Both the position numbers and the translations under genes were made by a program. Below are positions 26,850-35,400 of a stretch of 64,000 bases of DNA, in pieces. This DNA is from Cytophagales bacterium (lineage in GTDB: Bacteria; Bacteroidota; Bacteroidia; Cytophagales; Microscillaceae), in the NCBI GenBank assembly GCA_013298075.1, contig JAAFJG010000013.1, forward strand, positions 1-64,000. The letters run 5' to 3'. How positions within the stretch are numbered: position 1 is the stretch's first letter; the number at the start of each line of letters is the position of its first letter. Under the pieces are notes generated by a model that saw nothing but the letters and a program-made list of their open reading frames with translations, did not search any database and was not told the DNA's origin.

Positions 26850-27935
26850 ATGTCTAATCGTATTTTTTTGCGCATACGCAACATCACACAACAAACTCCC
26901 GAAGCGGTAAGTATTACTTTTGATAAACCTGAAAATACGCATTTTGAGTATAAAGCAGGACAATTTCTAACCTTTATTATCCAAAAAGATGGCAAAGAAG
27001 TAAGGCGTGCTTATTCTTTGTGTTCTTCGCCTATCACTGACGAATTGCCCGCAGTCGCTATCAAAAAAGTACAAAATGGTAATATTTCACAATATATGAC
27101 CAACGAAGTAAAAGTAGGTGATATATTAGAATCTTTAACACCAATGGGAATTTTTACGACTGATTTTGTGCCTGATAATCAAAGACATTTGGTTTTATTT
27201 GCAGGTGGAAGTGGTATTACGCCTATGTTTTCTATCCTCAAAACAGCTTTATCTATCGAAAAAAATACAAAAGTTTCTTTGATTTATGCCAATAAAGATA
27301 ATGAAAATATTATTTTTAAAACAGAATTAGAGAGTTTAGAAAAACAATATAATGACCGATTTAAAATTATTACTGTCTTAGAAAAAGCACCATTTTTTTG
27401 GACAAAAGGCTATAAAGGTTATTTAGATACTTCCAAAATAAAGAAAATTTTAGATAGTTTACCCAAAGTAAATATCAGAGATACAGAATTTATGATGTGC
27501 GGACCGCAACCAATGATGAGAGTCATTGAAAATGCGTTTAAAGAATTATCTTTGCCTTTGGATAAATTAAAAAAAGAAAATTTTAGTTTAACACCTGAAG
27601 AATCAGCGGAAGGAAAAGTAAAAAATGATATAATTACTACCAATAATACAAATACCAAAGAAGGTTTCGAAATCAAAGTAAAATATGATGGCGAAGAACA
27701 TACATTTAAAGTTCCACCACAAAAAACTATCTTAGAAGTGGCTCTTTCTTTGAATATTGATTTACCTTTTTCTTGTCAAAGTGGTATGTGTACGGCTTGT
27801 TTGGGGCGTTGTGTGGCTGGAAAAGTACATTTAGACGAAGAAGACGCACTTACTCCCAAAGAATTGGCACAAGGAATGATTTTGACTTGCGTAGGACACC
27901 CAATAAGTGAGGGCGTAATTATTGAAATTGATTAA
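26850..27935 (+). CDS. PaaE-like ferredoxin--NAD(P) reductase with C-terminal 2Fe-2S domain
   Basis: A soluble flavin reductase of about 361 residues. Order: FAD-binding barrel (KAGQFLTFIIQ, then RRAYSLCSSP), NAD(P)-binding domain (LVLFAGGSGITPMFSILK, MMCGPQPMM), a linker, and a plant-type ferredoxin domain with CQSGMCTACLGRC plus a downstream Cys (TCVGHP) to hold the 2Fe-2S cluster. This is the domain order of PaaE, HmpX-type and class IA oxygenase reductases. None of paaABCD is nearby, so the electron acceptor is unknown. The ATG at 26850 is chosen over a TTG 42 nt upstream because it fits the family N-terminus. Confidence 0.88.
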   Translation: MSNRIFLRIRNITQQTPEAVSITFDKPENTHFEYKAGQFLTFIIQKDGKEVRRAYSLCSSPITDELPAVAIKKVQNGNISQYMTNEVKVGDILESLTPMGIFTTDFVPDNQRHLVLFAGGSGITPMFSILKTALSIEKNTKVSLIYANKDNENIIFKTELESLEKQYNDRFKIITVLEKAPFFWTKGYKGYLDTSKIKKILDSLPKVNIRDTEFMMCGPQPMMRVIENAFKELSLPLDKLKKENFSLTPEESAEGKVKNDIITTNNTNTKEGFEIKVKYDGEEHTFKVPPQKTILEVALSLNIDLPFSCQSGMCTACLGRCVAGKVHLDEEDALTPKELAQGMILTCVGHPISEGVIIEID

Positions 27936-27982
27936 AGATAAAAAAAATAGAAACCTATAAAAACCTGTAAAAAATAAAAACT

Positions 27983-28672
27983 ATGCTGCCTTTTAATGAT
28001 TTTATGCAATTAATTTTTCCTCAAAATTGTTTAACTTGTAATCAAATTTTGTTAGATACTGAAGATCAATTATGCACAAATTGTAGATTTGCACTGCCTG
28101 AAACTAATGATTTTAAAGAGAAAAATAATACTTTATATCAAAGATTGTCGGTTTATTTTCCATTACAATTTGCGGCTTCTTATTTGGTTTTTAGTAAATT
28201 AGGAAAAACACAAAAAATATTACACGCATTAAAATATCACAATAATCCCGAAATTGGAGAATTAGTAGGAAAATGGTTTGGGAATATTTTATTTACCAAT
28301 GGTTTTCAAAATCAATTTGATGTGATAATTCCTGTGCCATTGCATCCCAAAAAATTAAAATTGAGAGGATACAATCAAAGTGCTGCTTTTGGAAAAGGTT
28401 TGGCTTTTGGATTGAAAATCGAGCAAGAAGAAAAAGGATTGATTAGAAAAAAAAATACAGAAACACAAACCAAAAAAGGTAAAATGGAACGATGGCAAAA
28501 TGTTTCTGATATTTTTGAAGTGGAAAATAAAGACATAATTTATCAAAAAAATATTTTATTGGTTGATGATGTGATTACCACAGGCGCAACGATAGGCGAA
28601 TGTTTGAAAGCATTGCATCAACATCAACCTAAATCTTTGAGTGTGATTACGATTGCTACACCATCGGGATAA
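27983..28672 (+). CDS. comF: ComF family protein (phosphoribosyltransferase-like)
   Basis: A 229-residue cytoplasmic protein with an N-terminal four-Cys zinc finger (CLTCNQILLDTEDQLCTNC) and a PRTase domain ending in LLVDDVITTGATIGECLKAL. These are the two defining parts of ComF/GntX, which is needed for DNA uptake in competent bacteria and for a poorly defined purpose elsewhere. It starts 47 nt after the reductase gene and is probably cotranscribed with it. Confidence 0.9.
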   Translation: MLPFNDFMQLIFPQNCLTCNQILLDTEDQLCTNCRFALPETNDFKEKNNTLYQRLSVYFPLQFAASYLVFSKLGKTQKILHALKYHNNPEIGELVGKWFGNILFTNGFQNQFDVIIPVPLHPKKLKLRGYNQSAAFGKGLAFGLKIEQEEKGLIRKKNTETQTKKGKMERWQNVSDIFEVENKDIIYQKNILLVDDVITTGATIGECLKALHQHQPKSLSVITIATPSG

Positions 28673-28709
28673 TTATTTTAGTTTTATTTGTTTTTCTAAT
28701 ATTTTTTCT

Positions 28710-28717
28710 TAATTTTG
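28710..28717 (+). promoter_or_regulatory. TTTG/TAnnTTTG promoter for the secreted hypothetical gene
   Basis: TAATTTTG with an upstream TTTG at 28687-28690 (19-nt spacer), 36 nt before the ATG at 28754: a textbook Bacteroidota promoter pair. Confidence 0.7.
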
Positions 28718-28753
28718 CAAATAGATAAATTTCTCAAAAAAAATAAAAAAGCT

Positions 28754-29341
28754 ATGAAAAAGTTACTACAATTTTGGTTGGTTTGTCTATTGATAGTCAA
28801 ATCAATCTACGCACAAAATATTCAAAATTATAAATTTTCTAATCGAAATACTCCTGAACACGTCGAATTTTTACATTTGGATAATAAATCTAATCCAACT
28901 AAAATTGGTTATCGTGCCGCACAAGATAAAGATATTTTGAATTTGGATATTGTAAAACCCAAAGACGATGATGGAAATATTATCGTAAAGTTTCCGAAAA
29001 AGAAAATTACTTGGAAAATAAAACTCAATAGTTCTTTTTTGAGCGTCATTGATGATAAAAATAGAGTAAATACTTATTCTTTAGAAGATGGATTTATATA
29101 TCAACAAGAAAAAATTTATGTGCAGTACTCGTTGGCGGGCATTGGTGCTTTCCATTATATGCCTTCTTCACAAATTCCGCCCAAAGAACTCAAAGTAGTG
29201 AAAGAAAGTGAAACTGGTGAGATATATGACGTGATTTTTCCTAACAATGGCGGAAAAGCAGTAATTTCTTTTGATAAAGAAAATAATATGATTGTTAAAA
29301 AACAAAGCGGAAAAGAAAAAATTTTCATACGAATAAAATAA
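28754..29341 (+). CDS. Secreted hypothetical protein
   Basis: A 195-residue protein with a signal peptide (MKKLLQFWLVCLLIVKSIYAQ) and a mature part rich in beta-strand patterns (DGNIIVKFPKKKITWKI, FIYQQEKIYVQYSLAGIGAF). No motif I recognise. It begins under its own promoter and ends 6 nt before coaX, so the two are probably cotranscribed. Its place between comF and coaX says nothing clear about function. Confidence 0.7.
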   Translation: MKKLLQFWLVCLLIVKSIYAQNIQNYKFSNRNTPEHVEFLHLDNKSNPTKIGYRAAQDKDILNLDIVKPKDDDGNIIVKFPKKKITWKIKLNSSFLSVIDDKNRVNTYSLEDGFIYQQEKIYVQYSLAGIGAFHYMPSSQIPPKELKVVKESETGEIYDVIFPNNGGKAVISFDKENNMIVKKQSGKEKIFIRIK

Positions 29342-29347
29342 AAATCT

Positions 29348-30094
29348 ATGACTATAACAGAACAATACGCAACCATAGATATTGGCAATACACGCATCAA
29401 AGCAGGTATTTTTGCCAATAATGAATTAGTTCAAGAAAATTATTTTTCTGATTCCGCACAACTATATGCGTGGCTAAAAGATATTAAACCAACATTTAGC
29501 ATTGTTTCGGCAGTCAAAAATTTTTCTGATGTATATTTGAGAGAAATGTCAAGTTTTACCAAAGTATATGTATTGAACCACGAATTATCGATTCCATTCA
29601 AAAATTTATATCAAACTCCTAAAACTTTGGGAGCAGATAGATTGGCAAGTATTGCGGGTGCCATGTATTTATATCCGCAAAAAAATTGTTTAGTATTTGA
29701 TTTGGGAACTTGTATTACGGCTGATTTTTTGAATAAAAATGCAGAATTTTTAGGCGGAAATATTTCTTTGGGTATGATGACAAGATTTAGAGCCTTACAC
29801 GAGTATACCGCCAAATTGCCTTGGTTACAAGCGACAGATAAAATTACTTTGACAGGCAGTAACACAGAAAAAGCCATCGAAAACGGAGTTATTCAAGGTA
29901 TTATTTGGGAACTAAAAGGTTGTATCGAAGCCTATAAACAAAAATATACAGAAATAGAAGTTGTTTTTTGTGGAGGTGATGCAGATTTTTTTATGAATTT
30001 TTTGCCCAATCTAAATATTATTTCTTTGCCCAATATCAATCTTTGGGGACTTTATTATATTCTAAAAACGAATGTAGAAAATTTAGATTCTTAA
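29348..30094 (+). CDS. coaX: Type III pantothenate kinase
   Basis: Phosphorylates pantothenate, the first step of coenzyme A synthesis, with no feedback by CoA. The ASKHA-fold motifs are intact: ATIDIGNTRIKAGIF at the N-terminus, TLGADRLASIAGA (about residue 95) and CLVFDLGTCITADFL (about 117), then GNISLGMMTRFRALHEYTAKLP. The length of 248 is typical. coaE, the last CoA step, lies 300 nt downstream in the same direction. A family A repeat separates the two genes. Confidence 0.95.
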   Translation: MTITEQYATIDIGNTRIKAGIFANNELVQENYFSDSAQLYAWLKDIKPTFSIVSAVKNFSDVYLREMSSFTKVYVLNHELSIPFKNLYQTPKTLGADRLASIAGAMYLYPQKNCLVFDLGTCITADFLNKNAEFLGGNISLGMMTRFRALHEYTAKLPWLQATDKITLTGSNTEKAIENGVIQGIIWELKGCIEAYKQKYTEIEVVFCGGDADFFMNFLPNLNIISLPNINLWGLYYILKTNVENLDS

Positions 30095-30111
30095 GAGATT
30101 TATGTAGATTT

Positions 30112-30200
30112 TTTTTGAAATGTATTTTTTGAATTGCCTCCAGATTTATCTGGAGGTTAATATAAAATTCAATTCATGGCTTTAGCCGAAATCTTTATGT
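30112..30200 (+). repeat. Family A dispersed repeat
   Basis: Contains gaattgcctccagatttatc, tggaggttaatataaaattc and ggctttagccgaaatcttta. The second half of the element is missing or replaced by a different palindrome. Confidence 0.85.
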
Positions 30201-30205
30201 TTAAT

Positions 30206-30232
30206 CCTCGGTCTGTGTACCACAGACCGAGG
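30206..30232. repeat. 27-base GC-rich perfect hairpin
   Basis: CCTCGGTCTGTG-TAC-CACAGACCGAGG, a perfect 12-bp stem with a 3-nt loop directly joined to a truncated family A repeat. There is no T run after it, so it is not an obvious terminator. Confidence 0.9.
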
Positions 30233-30391
30233 AGAAGAACTAAAAAATATTACTCCTTTTAATTATTTGGGTAAAAATAGTGCTTTTTAAGTTTTTATTG
30301 ATAAATCAATACACTTATTTCCTCCAAAAAACTTATCAAAAATAAAAATATTTTGATAAAAAATTCGTTATCAATAAATATTCAAAATAAA

Positions 30392-31000
30392 ATGGCAAAA
30401 ATAATAGGCATCACAGGCGGAATAGGCTCAGGCAAAAGCATAGTTTGTAAGGTTTTTGCTTTGTTGGGTGTGCCAATTTATGAAGCAGATGTACGGGCAA
30501 AATATTTGATGAATCATAATCAACATATCAAACAACAACTAAAAAATGCTTTTGGGAACGACACTTATACTGAAAATGAAGAATTAAATAGACGTTTTTT
30601 GGCTGAAAATGTATTTATTTCTAATGAAAAAGTATTATTATTAAATAGCATTGTTCACCCCGAAGTTGCCCAAGATTTTAAAAAGTGGACTACCAAAAAA
30701 CAGCATTTTGATTATGTATTAAATGAAGCGGCTTTGATGTTCGAAAGTGGAAGTTATCAAAGAATGGACAAAGTAATCACTGTTTTTTCTCCTTTGGAAG
30801 TACGCAAAAAACGAATTAGACTTAGAGATACACAACGCACCGAACAAGAAATTGATAATATTATTCAAAAACAATTACCAGAAGAAGAAAAATTTAAAAA
30901 AGCAAATTATATCATCGAAAATGATGATAAAAAACCACTTTTACCACAAATATTAACATTAAATACTATTTTTCGACAACCTAATTTTTTAAAACTATGA
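30392..31000 (+). CDS. coaE: Dephospho-CoA kinase
   Basis: Catalyses the last step of coenzyme A synthesis. The P-loop is IGITGGIGSGKS at the N-terminus, followed by DVRAKYLM, LNEAALMFESG (substrate lid) and KKRIRLRDTQRTEQEIDNII (adenine-site Arg-rich region). From the ATG at 30392 the protein is 202 residues, the family norm. An upstream in-frame start is less likely. A 29-codon hydrophobic ORF overlaps its stop codon by 4 nt. Confidence 0.95.
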   Translation: MAKIIGITGGIGSGKSIVCKVFALLGVPIYEADVRAKYLMNHNQHIKQQLKNAFGNDTYTENEELNRRFLAENVFISNEKVLLLNSIVHPEVAQDFKKWTTKKQHFDYVLNEAALMFESGSYQRMDKVITVFSPLEVRKKRIRLRDTQRTEQEIDNIIQKQLPEEEKFKKANYIIENDDKKPLLPQILTLNTIFRQPNFLKL

Positions 31001-31086
31001 GTGAAAATGCTAAATTAGGCTATTTTACAGGCTATTTATTTTTGATTGGCTATTTATTTTTTTCTATTTTTGGTTATTTGGGCTGA
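30997..31086 (+). CDS. Possible 29-residue hydrophobic small protein overlapping coaE
   Basis: ATG overlaps the coaE TGA in the classic ATGA arrangement that couples translation. The peptide, MSENAKLGYFTGYLFLIGYL + FFSIFGYLG, has a three-times-repeated G-Y-(F/L) pattern and reads as one membrane span with a short polar N-terminus. No homologue can be judged from sequence. The overlap and the clean hydrophobic composition argue for it; the small size and the AT-rich context argue against it. Confidence 0.35.
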   Translation: MSENAKLGYFTGYLFLIGYLFFSIFGYLG

Positions 31087-31260
31087 TTGGGTATTTGGAT
31101 AGAAACTTTTCTATAAGTAGGATTAATAAGTTTTTTTGTGTGGTTATGTATTTAGTTAGCTACTTAAAAATGGGCTTTTTACTAACTTCGAAATGATAAA
31201 TAAAAGTTGTTTTAATTTATTTTTAGGATTATATAAATTTAGTTTTTTCTGAAATAACAA

Positions 31261-31296
31261 AAAAAAGCAACTGATGAAACATTTCAATTGCTTTTA
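31261..31296. terminator. Bidirectional terminator between coaE and the kinase gene
   Basis: AAAAGCAACTGA pairs with TCAATTGCTTTT (one mismatch) across a 9-nt loop, between convergent genes. Confidence 0.75.
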
Positions 31297-31359
31297 AGGC
31301 TAAATATTAGAAAATGTAAGTACTACTTTTGATTAGTTCAAATATAGGTAAGCGTCTTT

Positions 31360-32994
31360 TTATTTTTCCTTTTGATTTCTTTTTATTTTTTCCTTTAAAT
31401 CTTTAATTCTTTCGTTCAAAAGTTCTTTTTCTTTGCTCAAAGAATCTAAGGCTTCATTTTTTGAGAAATCGACAGGCGTTGCACTTCTTAATTTACAAGC
31501 ATATTTGGACGCATTGACCGTTTCTTGCACTTTGAATGCAATTTTTTGTCCTTCGTTTATTTCAGAAATTTCCTTTTCGACTTTTTTAACTTCTTTTCCT
31601 TTATTATTATAAAAAATAACATCAATGATAATATCTTTAAATTTCGCATCAGTTTTTTTGTTCGATACTTCGATATTGATGGTAAATTCACCCATTTCCT
31701 CGTTTTCGAGTTGGTCAGCTACGATTAAACTTTTATTGAGTTCAGATTTTAATATTTTTTGATATTCTTTTTCTTTTTCCTCAAATTTTGTTTTTGATTT
31801 TTCTAAAGAATCTAATTCGAGTTCGTCTTCAGATTTTTTATCTTCTTTTTTGTCCTCTTTTTTATCTTCTTTTTTGGCTTCATCTTTTTTTCCTAAACTA
31901 TCATCAACTTCGGCTGTTTCATTTTTATTTTCTTTCGACTTTTTATTAAATTCTAAGAATATTAAATAACCAACCACACAAATTAGAAAGAAAAATAAAA
32001 GATATAAAATAGTATAAGAACGTTTTCGAGAGGCTTGAATTTGATTGATTCGAGAAGGTTGATTGTTATTATTATTACTATTATTTGAAGAATTTTGTGC
32101 CGAATTAGTTTGCGTATTCGAATAAGTATTATTTTTAGGTTGAGTTTGAGTAAAAGAAGAAGTTGTGGGCGTAGCTTTTTCCATTAACGCTCTTTTTAAT
32201 TCTTCACAACTTTGATAACGGTCGTTTGGATTTTTGGCGGCTGCTACTTCGATTATTTTTTGCAAATAATCAGGTACAGAAGGATAAAAATCTTTTGCTT
32301 TGGGCAAAATTTCGTTCAAAATTTTGTTATAAATCGAAAATTCTGTTTCAATATTTTCATTATAAGGCGAAGTTCCTGTCAGCATTTCCCACAACGTAAC
32401 GCCCAAAGAATATATATCACTTCGAGCATCTAAATTTTCACCTTTTACTTGCTCAGGACTCATATAAAGCACTGTTCCGATTCTTGCCCCTGCTTTTGTC
32501 ATCGCAGGTTTATCATTTTTTAGGATTTTTGCGATACCAAAATCCAAAATTTTTGCTTGTCCATCTAATCCAATCAAAATATTAGAAGGTTTTATATCTC
32601 TATGCACAATTCCTTTGGCGTGTGCATACGCAAATCCATCTAAAATTTGATAAAAAATATCCAAAGCACGTTTTTCATTCAAAGGACCTGAAACATTTTT
32701 CAAAAACTCATCTAATGGATGTCCTTCTACATATTCCAATATCAAAAAAAGTCCTTTTTCATTTTCTAAATAATCGTATAAAGTTACAATATTAAGATGT
32801 TGCAAACCAGAAAGCGTAGTTGCTTCTTGTCTAAAACGGTCTTTTACTTCTTGGTGATTGACAAGAGCAGGATTTAAGACTTTGATAGCCACTTTTCGTC
32901 CTAATTGAATATGTGTGGCTAAATAAACCTGTCCAACTCCTCCTTCTCCCAATAGTTTTTCAACTTGATAATTTAAAATGCGTTCTCCAATCAT
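31360..32994 (-). CDS. Membrane Ser/Thr protein kinase (PknB-like)
   Basis: An N-terminal kinase domain (about 1-270): GEGGVGQVYLA glycine loop, VAIKVLNP, catalytic VHRDIKPSNILI, DFGIAK (DFG) and MSPEQVKG (APE-like). Then a Ser/Asn/Gln-rich linker, a single membrane span (YTILYLLFFFLICVVGYLIF, about 340-360), a charged low-complexity stretch (KKEDKKEDKKEDKKSEDELE), a beta-rich region (EFTINIEVSNKKTDAKFKDI) and a coiled-coil tail that would lie outside the membrane. There are no PASTA repeats. The ATG at 32994 fits the family start (MIGERILNYQVEKLLGEGG), 24 codons inside a longer frame. The promoter and first codons are duplicated at 35.2 kb. Confidence 0.92.
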   Translation of the reverse strand: MIGERILNYQVEKLLGEGGVGQVYLATHIQLGRKVAIKVLNPALVNHQEVKDRFRQEATTLSGLQHLNIVTLYDYLENEKGLFLILEYVEGHPLDEFLKNVSGPLNEKRALDIFYQILDGFAYAHAKGIVHRDIKPSNILIGLDGQAKILDFGIAKILKNDKPAMTKAGARIGTVLYMSPEQVKGENLDARSDIYSLGVTLWEMLTGTSPYNENIETEFSIYNKILNEILPKAKDFYPSVPDYLQKIIEVAAAKNPNDRYQSCEELKRALMEKATPTTSSFTQTQPKNNTYSNTQTNSAQNSSNNSNNNNNQPSRINQIQASRKRSYTILYLLFFFLICVVGYLIFLEFNKKSKENKNETAEVDDSLGKKDEAKKEDKKEDKKEDKKSEDELELDSLEKSKTKFEEKEKEYQKILKSELNKSLIVADQLENEEMGEFTINIEVSNKKTDAKFKDIIIDVIFYNNKGKEVKKVEKEISEINEGQKIAFKVQETVNASKYACKLRSATPVDFSKNEALDSLSKEKELLNERIKDLKEKIKRNQKEK

Positions 32995-33106
32995 TTTTTT
33001 AGATGAATTTTTAATATTTTCCTTTTTAAAAAACGTAAAATTACAAACGATTTTATATATTACCAAAAAAAAGATGTTTTTATTGCTTATAAATTGATAT
33101 TAAAAC

Positions 33107-33147
33107 AAAAAATCACGCTTAAATGGTTTTTAAACGTGATTTTTTTT
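33107..33147 (-). terminator. Terminator-like hairpin, copy 1 (kinase leader)
   Basis: AAAATCACG pairs with CGTGATTTT and is flanked by A and T runs, between the paralogue A stop codon and the kinase start. The same hairpin appears at 35293-35332. Confidence 0.75.
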
Positions 33148-33184
33148 GGATAGAAAATGGTTTGAGTGATGTTTTAACTTAAAA

Positions 33185-34123
33185 TTATTCAAAAACTTCT
33201 ATGCCTATAGCAGGAGTATAATAAGTATCTTTTTCTGTTTCATCAAAAAAACGAAATCCACGATCATACTCGTTCCACTCTTTCAATTTTTTATGAATAT
33301 TCGATATATTATAACGCCTATAAGTGTAAATTATTTTTTTTGTTTTGATATAAAAAACCCCTGTTTCCAATTCAGTGTTAGAATAAAAGTCATTTTTAGA
33401 ACGCATAAATTGTGGTATAATTTCTTTTGTTTTTTCATCTACTTTTCCAATGTATTCTATTCCCACAAATAAACCTTCTTTAGGTAACACAATACCTAAA
33501 TCTTGAATATTCAATTCTATTTTTTGTTTTCTACGTTTGCCTTTCTTTAAAGTAAAGATATTACTTTTTTCTTTGATTGCGTACGCTTCATCTGGTTGAT
33601 TATTCTTATTTTTGTAGAAATGAAACTTAAAAAGTACATCTAAATTTTGATTTCTTCGGGACAAGACAAATAACAATGATTTGATTTTTTTATTTTTGTT
33701 ATAAGGATTTTGAATAAGTGTAGTGGCTTCTTGACCTGAAGTAAATATAAAATTACTATTTGTTCGTTTTGAAGCAAATCCTAAATTTTTAATTTTTTTT
33801 TTCTGGCTTGTTACCACTACTTCGTCCAAGTGTATAAAATCGTCATCTAAAAAAAATTTATTTGGAATTTTATCAGTTTCTATTTCTTCAGTATGATAAT
33901 TTGTAGCATAAACCCTTATCAATTTGATATTTTTGGGTATATCTAATTTTATTTTTCCTTCTTCATCAGTTGGAAAGATACCTACAATAGAATCATTCTC
34001 AATATAGGTAACGGTTGCAAAAGGAATTGGCTTTTGTGTTTGTTTCGATAATATTTGTATTTCTTGGGCAGTGATATACGAAATATTGAGTAAAAGAAAC
34101 AGCAATAAAATAAGTTTTTTCAT
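33185..34123 (-). CDS. Secreted hypothetical protein, paralogue A
   Basis: 312 residues with signal peptide (MKKLILLLFLLLNISYITAQ), then a carboxypeptidase-regulatory-like beta domain (EIQILSKQTQKPIPFATVTY...TDEEGKIKLDIPK, about 21-105) and a second region (about 115-312) with LPKEGLFVGIEYIG and a C-terminal YYTPAIGIEVFE. The TonB-linked 'regulatory' domain is present but no plug or barrel follows, so it is not a receptor. It is clearly related to the protein at 35370-36371. Its start overlaps the methyltransferase stop by 4 nt (ATGA), so translation of the two should be coupled. Confidence 0.75.
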   Translation of the reverse strand: MKKLILLLFLLLNISYITAQEIQILSKQTQKPIPFATVTYIENDSIVGIFPTDEEGKIKLDIPKNIKLIRVYATNYHTEEIETDKIPNKFFLDDDFIHLDEVVVTSQKKKIKNLGFASKRTNSNFIFTSGQEATTLIQNPYNKNKKIKSLLFVLSRRNQNLDVLFKFHFYKNKNNQPDEAYAIKEKSNIFTLKKGKRRKQKIELNIQDLGIVLPKEGLFVGIEYIGKVDEKTKEIIPQFMRSKNDFYSNTELETGVFYIKTKKIIYTYRRYNISNIHKKLKEWNEYDRGFRFFDETEKDTYYTPAIGIEVFE

Positions 34124-35181
34124 TTTTTGATATATTTAGGTATTTTAAAGTGAATGTTTAGATGTCTTTTATTTCTGATTAAAATTCTAAAATATGGACA
34201 TTTTCCATTGATAGATAAATCTTTATTATCATTTCCTTTTCTAAATTTAATTATTTCAAATTGGTCAGGATTAAATTTATGTAAAAAGGTAATTGGAACG
34301 CCCATAATTCCTTTGTAATCCATAGGAATATCTTTGGTTTTATTGATATTTATAGCATCATAATTATCAAATATAGGATATTGACTTTCATTGCCTTCAT
34401 ATTTTTTAGAGAGAATAATATCTTCATATCGTTTTGAGGTGTCCAAATTTGTGAGCCACAAACAATTATTAGGAGAAATTATTCTATTACCTAAATCATC
34501 AATACGAGCCTCAGTTCCATACAATTCGTAATGCTCGGGAACTATAAAACCTGAAATACCTCTCCCCATATTGATGCCTAACCAAGCCTTATTTTCTTTG
34601 ATTAATTTAAAAATTTCTTTGTATGTTATAGCATTGATATTGCCGATGATTAGAAATTTTTTTTCGTATTTTATTAGTTGCTCTACATATTCTCTAAATA
34701 ATGAAAAAGGTGGATTGGTAACAATAATATCAGATTGTTTCAAAAGTTCGATAGATTCTTGACTACGAAAATCACCATCTTCTTTGAGATATTTTATGCC
34801 GATTTCTTCTGCATCAGGGATTTTATTTTCATTTTTCTCGCCTAAATATTCAAGAAATACTCCATTTTGAGATTCTTTTTGAATAAATAAATCTTTTTCT
34901 TGTTTTTTATAACAAGTTGTGAGTAATTTTTTTAATCCTAAATTTTCAAAATTATAAGCAAAATAATTAAAAAAATTACTATTTCTGGGGTCATCACAAT
35001 TACAAAAAACGACTTTATTTTTAAAGTGTTCTTTGTAATGTTTCAATTCTCGTTCTATATCTGAAAGTTGTGTATAAAATTCATCTTTTTTTGAAGATTT
35101 TGCTATATGTAATGTTTGGTTTAATGTTTTTTCGACTATCATTTTTCGTAATGGTTTTTCAAAAATGCGTTCTCCAATCAT
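34120..35181 (-). CDS. EcoRI-type adenine-specific DNA methyltransferase (N6-A)
   Basis: Adds a methyl group to adenine in a DNA target. The order of motifs closely follows M.EcoRI: KSSKKDEFYTQLSDIERELKHY, VVFCNCDDPRNSNFFNYFAY, catalytic motif IV in DIIVTNPPFSLFREYVEQLI (NPPF), YKEIFKLIKENKAWLGINMG, then SGFIVPEHYELYGTEARID and ISPNNCLWLTNLD and FLHKFNPDQFEIIKFRKG. I infer GAATTC specificity from this, but it is untested. M.EcoRI-like sequence begins near MIVEKTLNQTLHIAKSS (ATG 35142). The 13 codons before it (MIGERIFEKPLRK) start exactly like the nearby kinase, so the leader was copied from that gene. No matching endonuclease gene lies next to it. Confidence 0.92.
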   Translation of the reverse strand: MIGERIFEKPLRKMIVEKTLNQTLHIAKSSKKDEFYTQLSDIERELKHYKEHFKNKVVFCNCDDPRNSNFFNYFAYNFENLGLKKLLTTCYKKQEKDLFIQKESQNGVFLEYLGEKNENKIPDAEEIGIKYLKEDGDFRSQESIELLKQSDIIVTNPPFSLFREYVEQLIKYEKKFLIIGNINAITYKEIFKLIKENKAWLGINMGRGISGFIVPEHYELYGTEARIDDLGNRIISPNNCLWLTNLDTSKRYEDIILSKKYEGNESQYPIFDNYDAININKTKDIPMDYKGIMGVPITFLHKFNPDQFEIIKFRKGNDNKDLSINGKCPYFRILIRNKRHLNIHFKIPKYIKK

Positions 35182-35400
35182 TTTTTTAGATGAATTTTTA
35201 ATATTTTCCCTTTAAAAAATGTAAAATTACAAACGATTTTATATATTACCAAAAAAAAGATATTTTTATTGCTTATAAATTAAAGTTAAAACAAAAAATC
35301 ACGTTTAAATGGTTTTTAAAGGTGATTTTTTTGGATAGAAAATGGTTTGAGTGATGTTTTAACTTAAAATTACTCGTAAACTTCTATGCCTATAGCAGGA
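35150..35400. repeat. Duplicated kinase leader, intergenic region and paralogue 3' end
   Basis: This stretch is nearly identical to 32971-33225: same gcgttctccaatcatttttt, same atatattaccaaaaaaaaga, same hairpin (aatcacg...tgattttt), same ttgagtgatgttttaactta and ctatgcctatagcagg. One copy lies between kinase and paralogue A, the other between methyltransferase and paralogue B. Confidence 0.9.
35293..35332 (-). terminator. Terminator-like hairpin, copy 2
   Basis: AAAAAATCACG and GGTGATTTTTTT, the diverged copy of the 33107 hairpin, just after the stop codon of paralogue B. Confidence 0.65.

Noticed and set aside
26850-27935. Phenylacetate degradation gene paaE.
   Set aside because: The domain order fits PaaE, but no other paa gene is nearby and the same architecture serves many oxygenases.
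33107-33147. Hairpins in the kinase leader considered as a riboswitch.
   Set aside because: The structure is a simple stem with A and T flanks and is explained as a terminator of the upstream gene; no conserved ligand core is visible.
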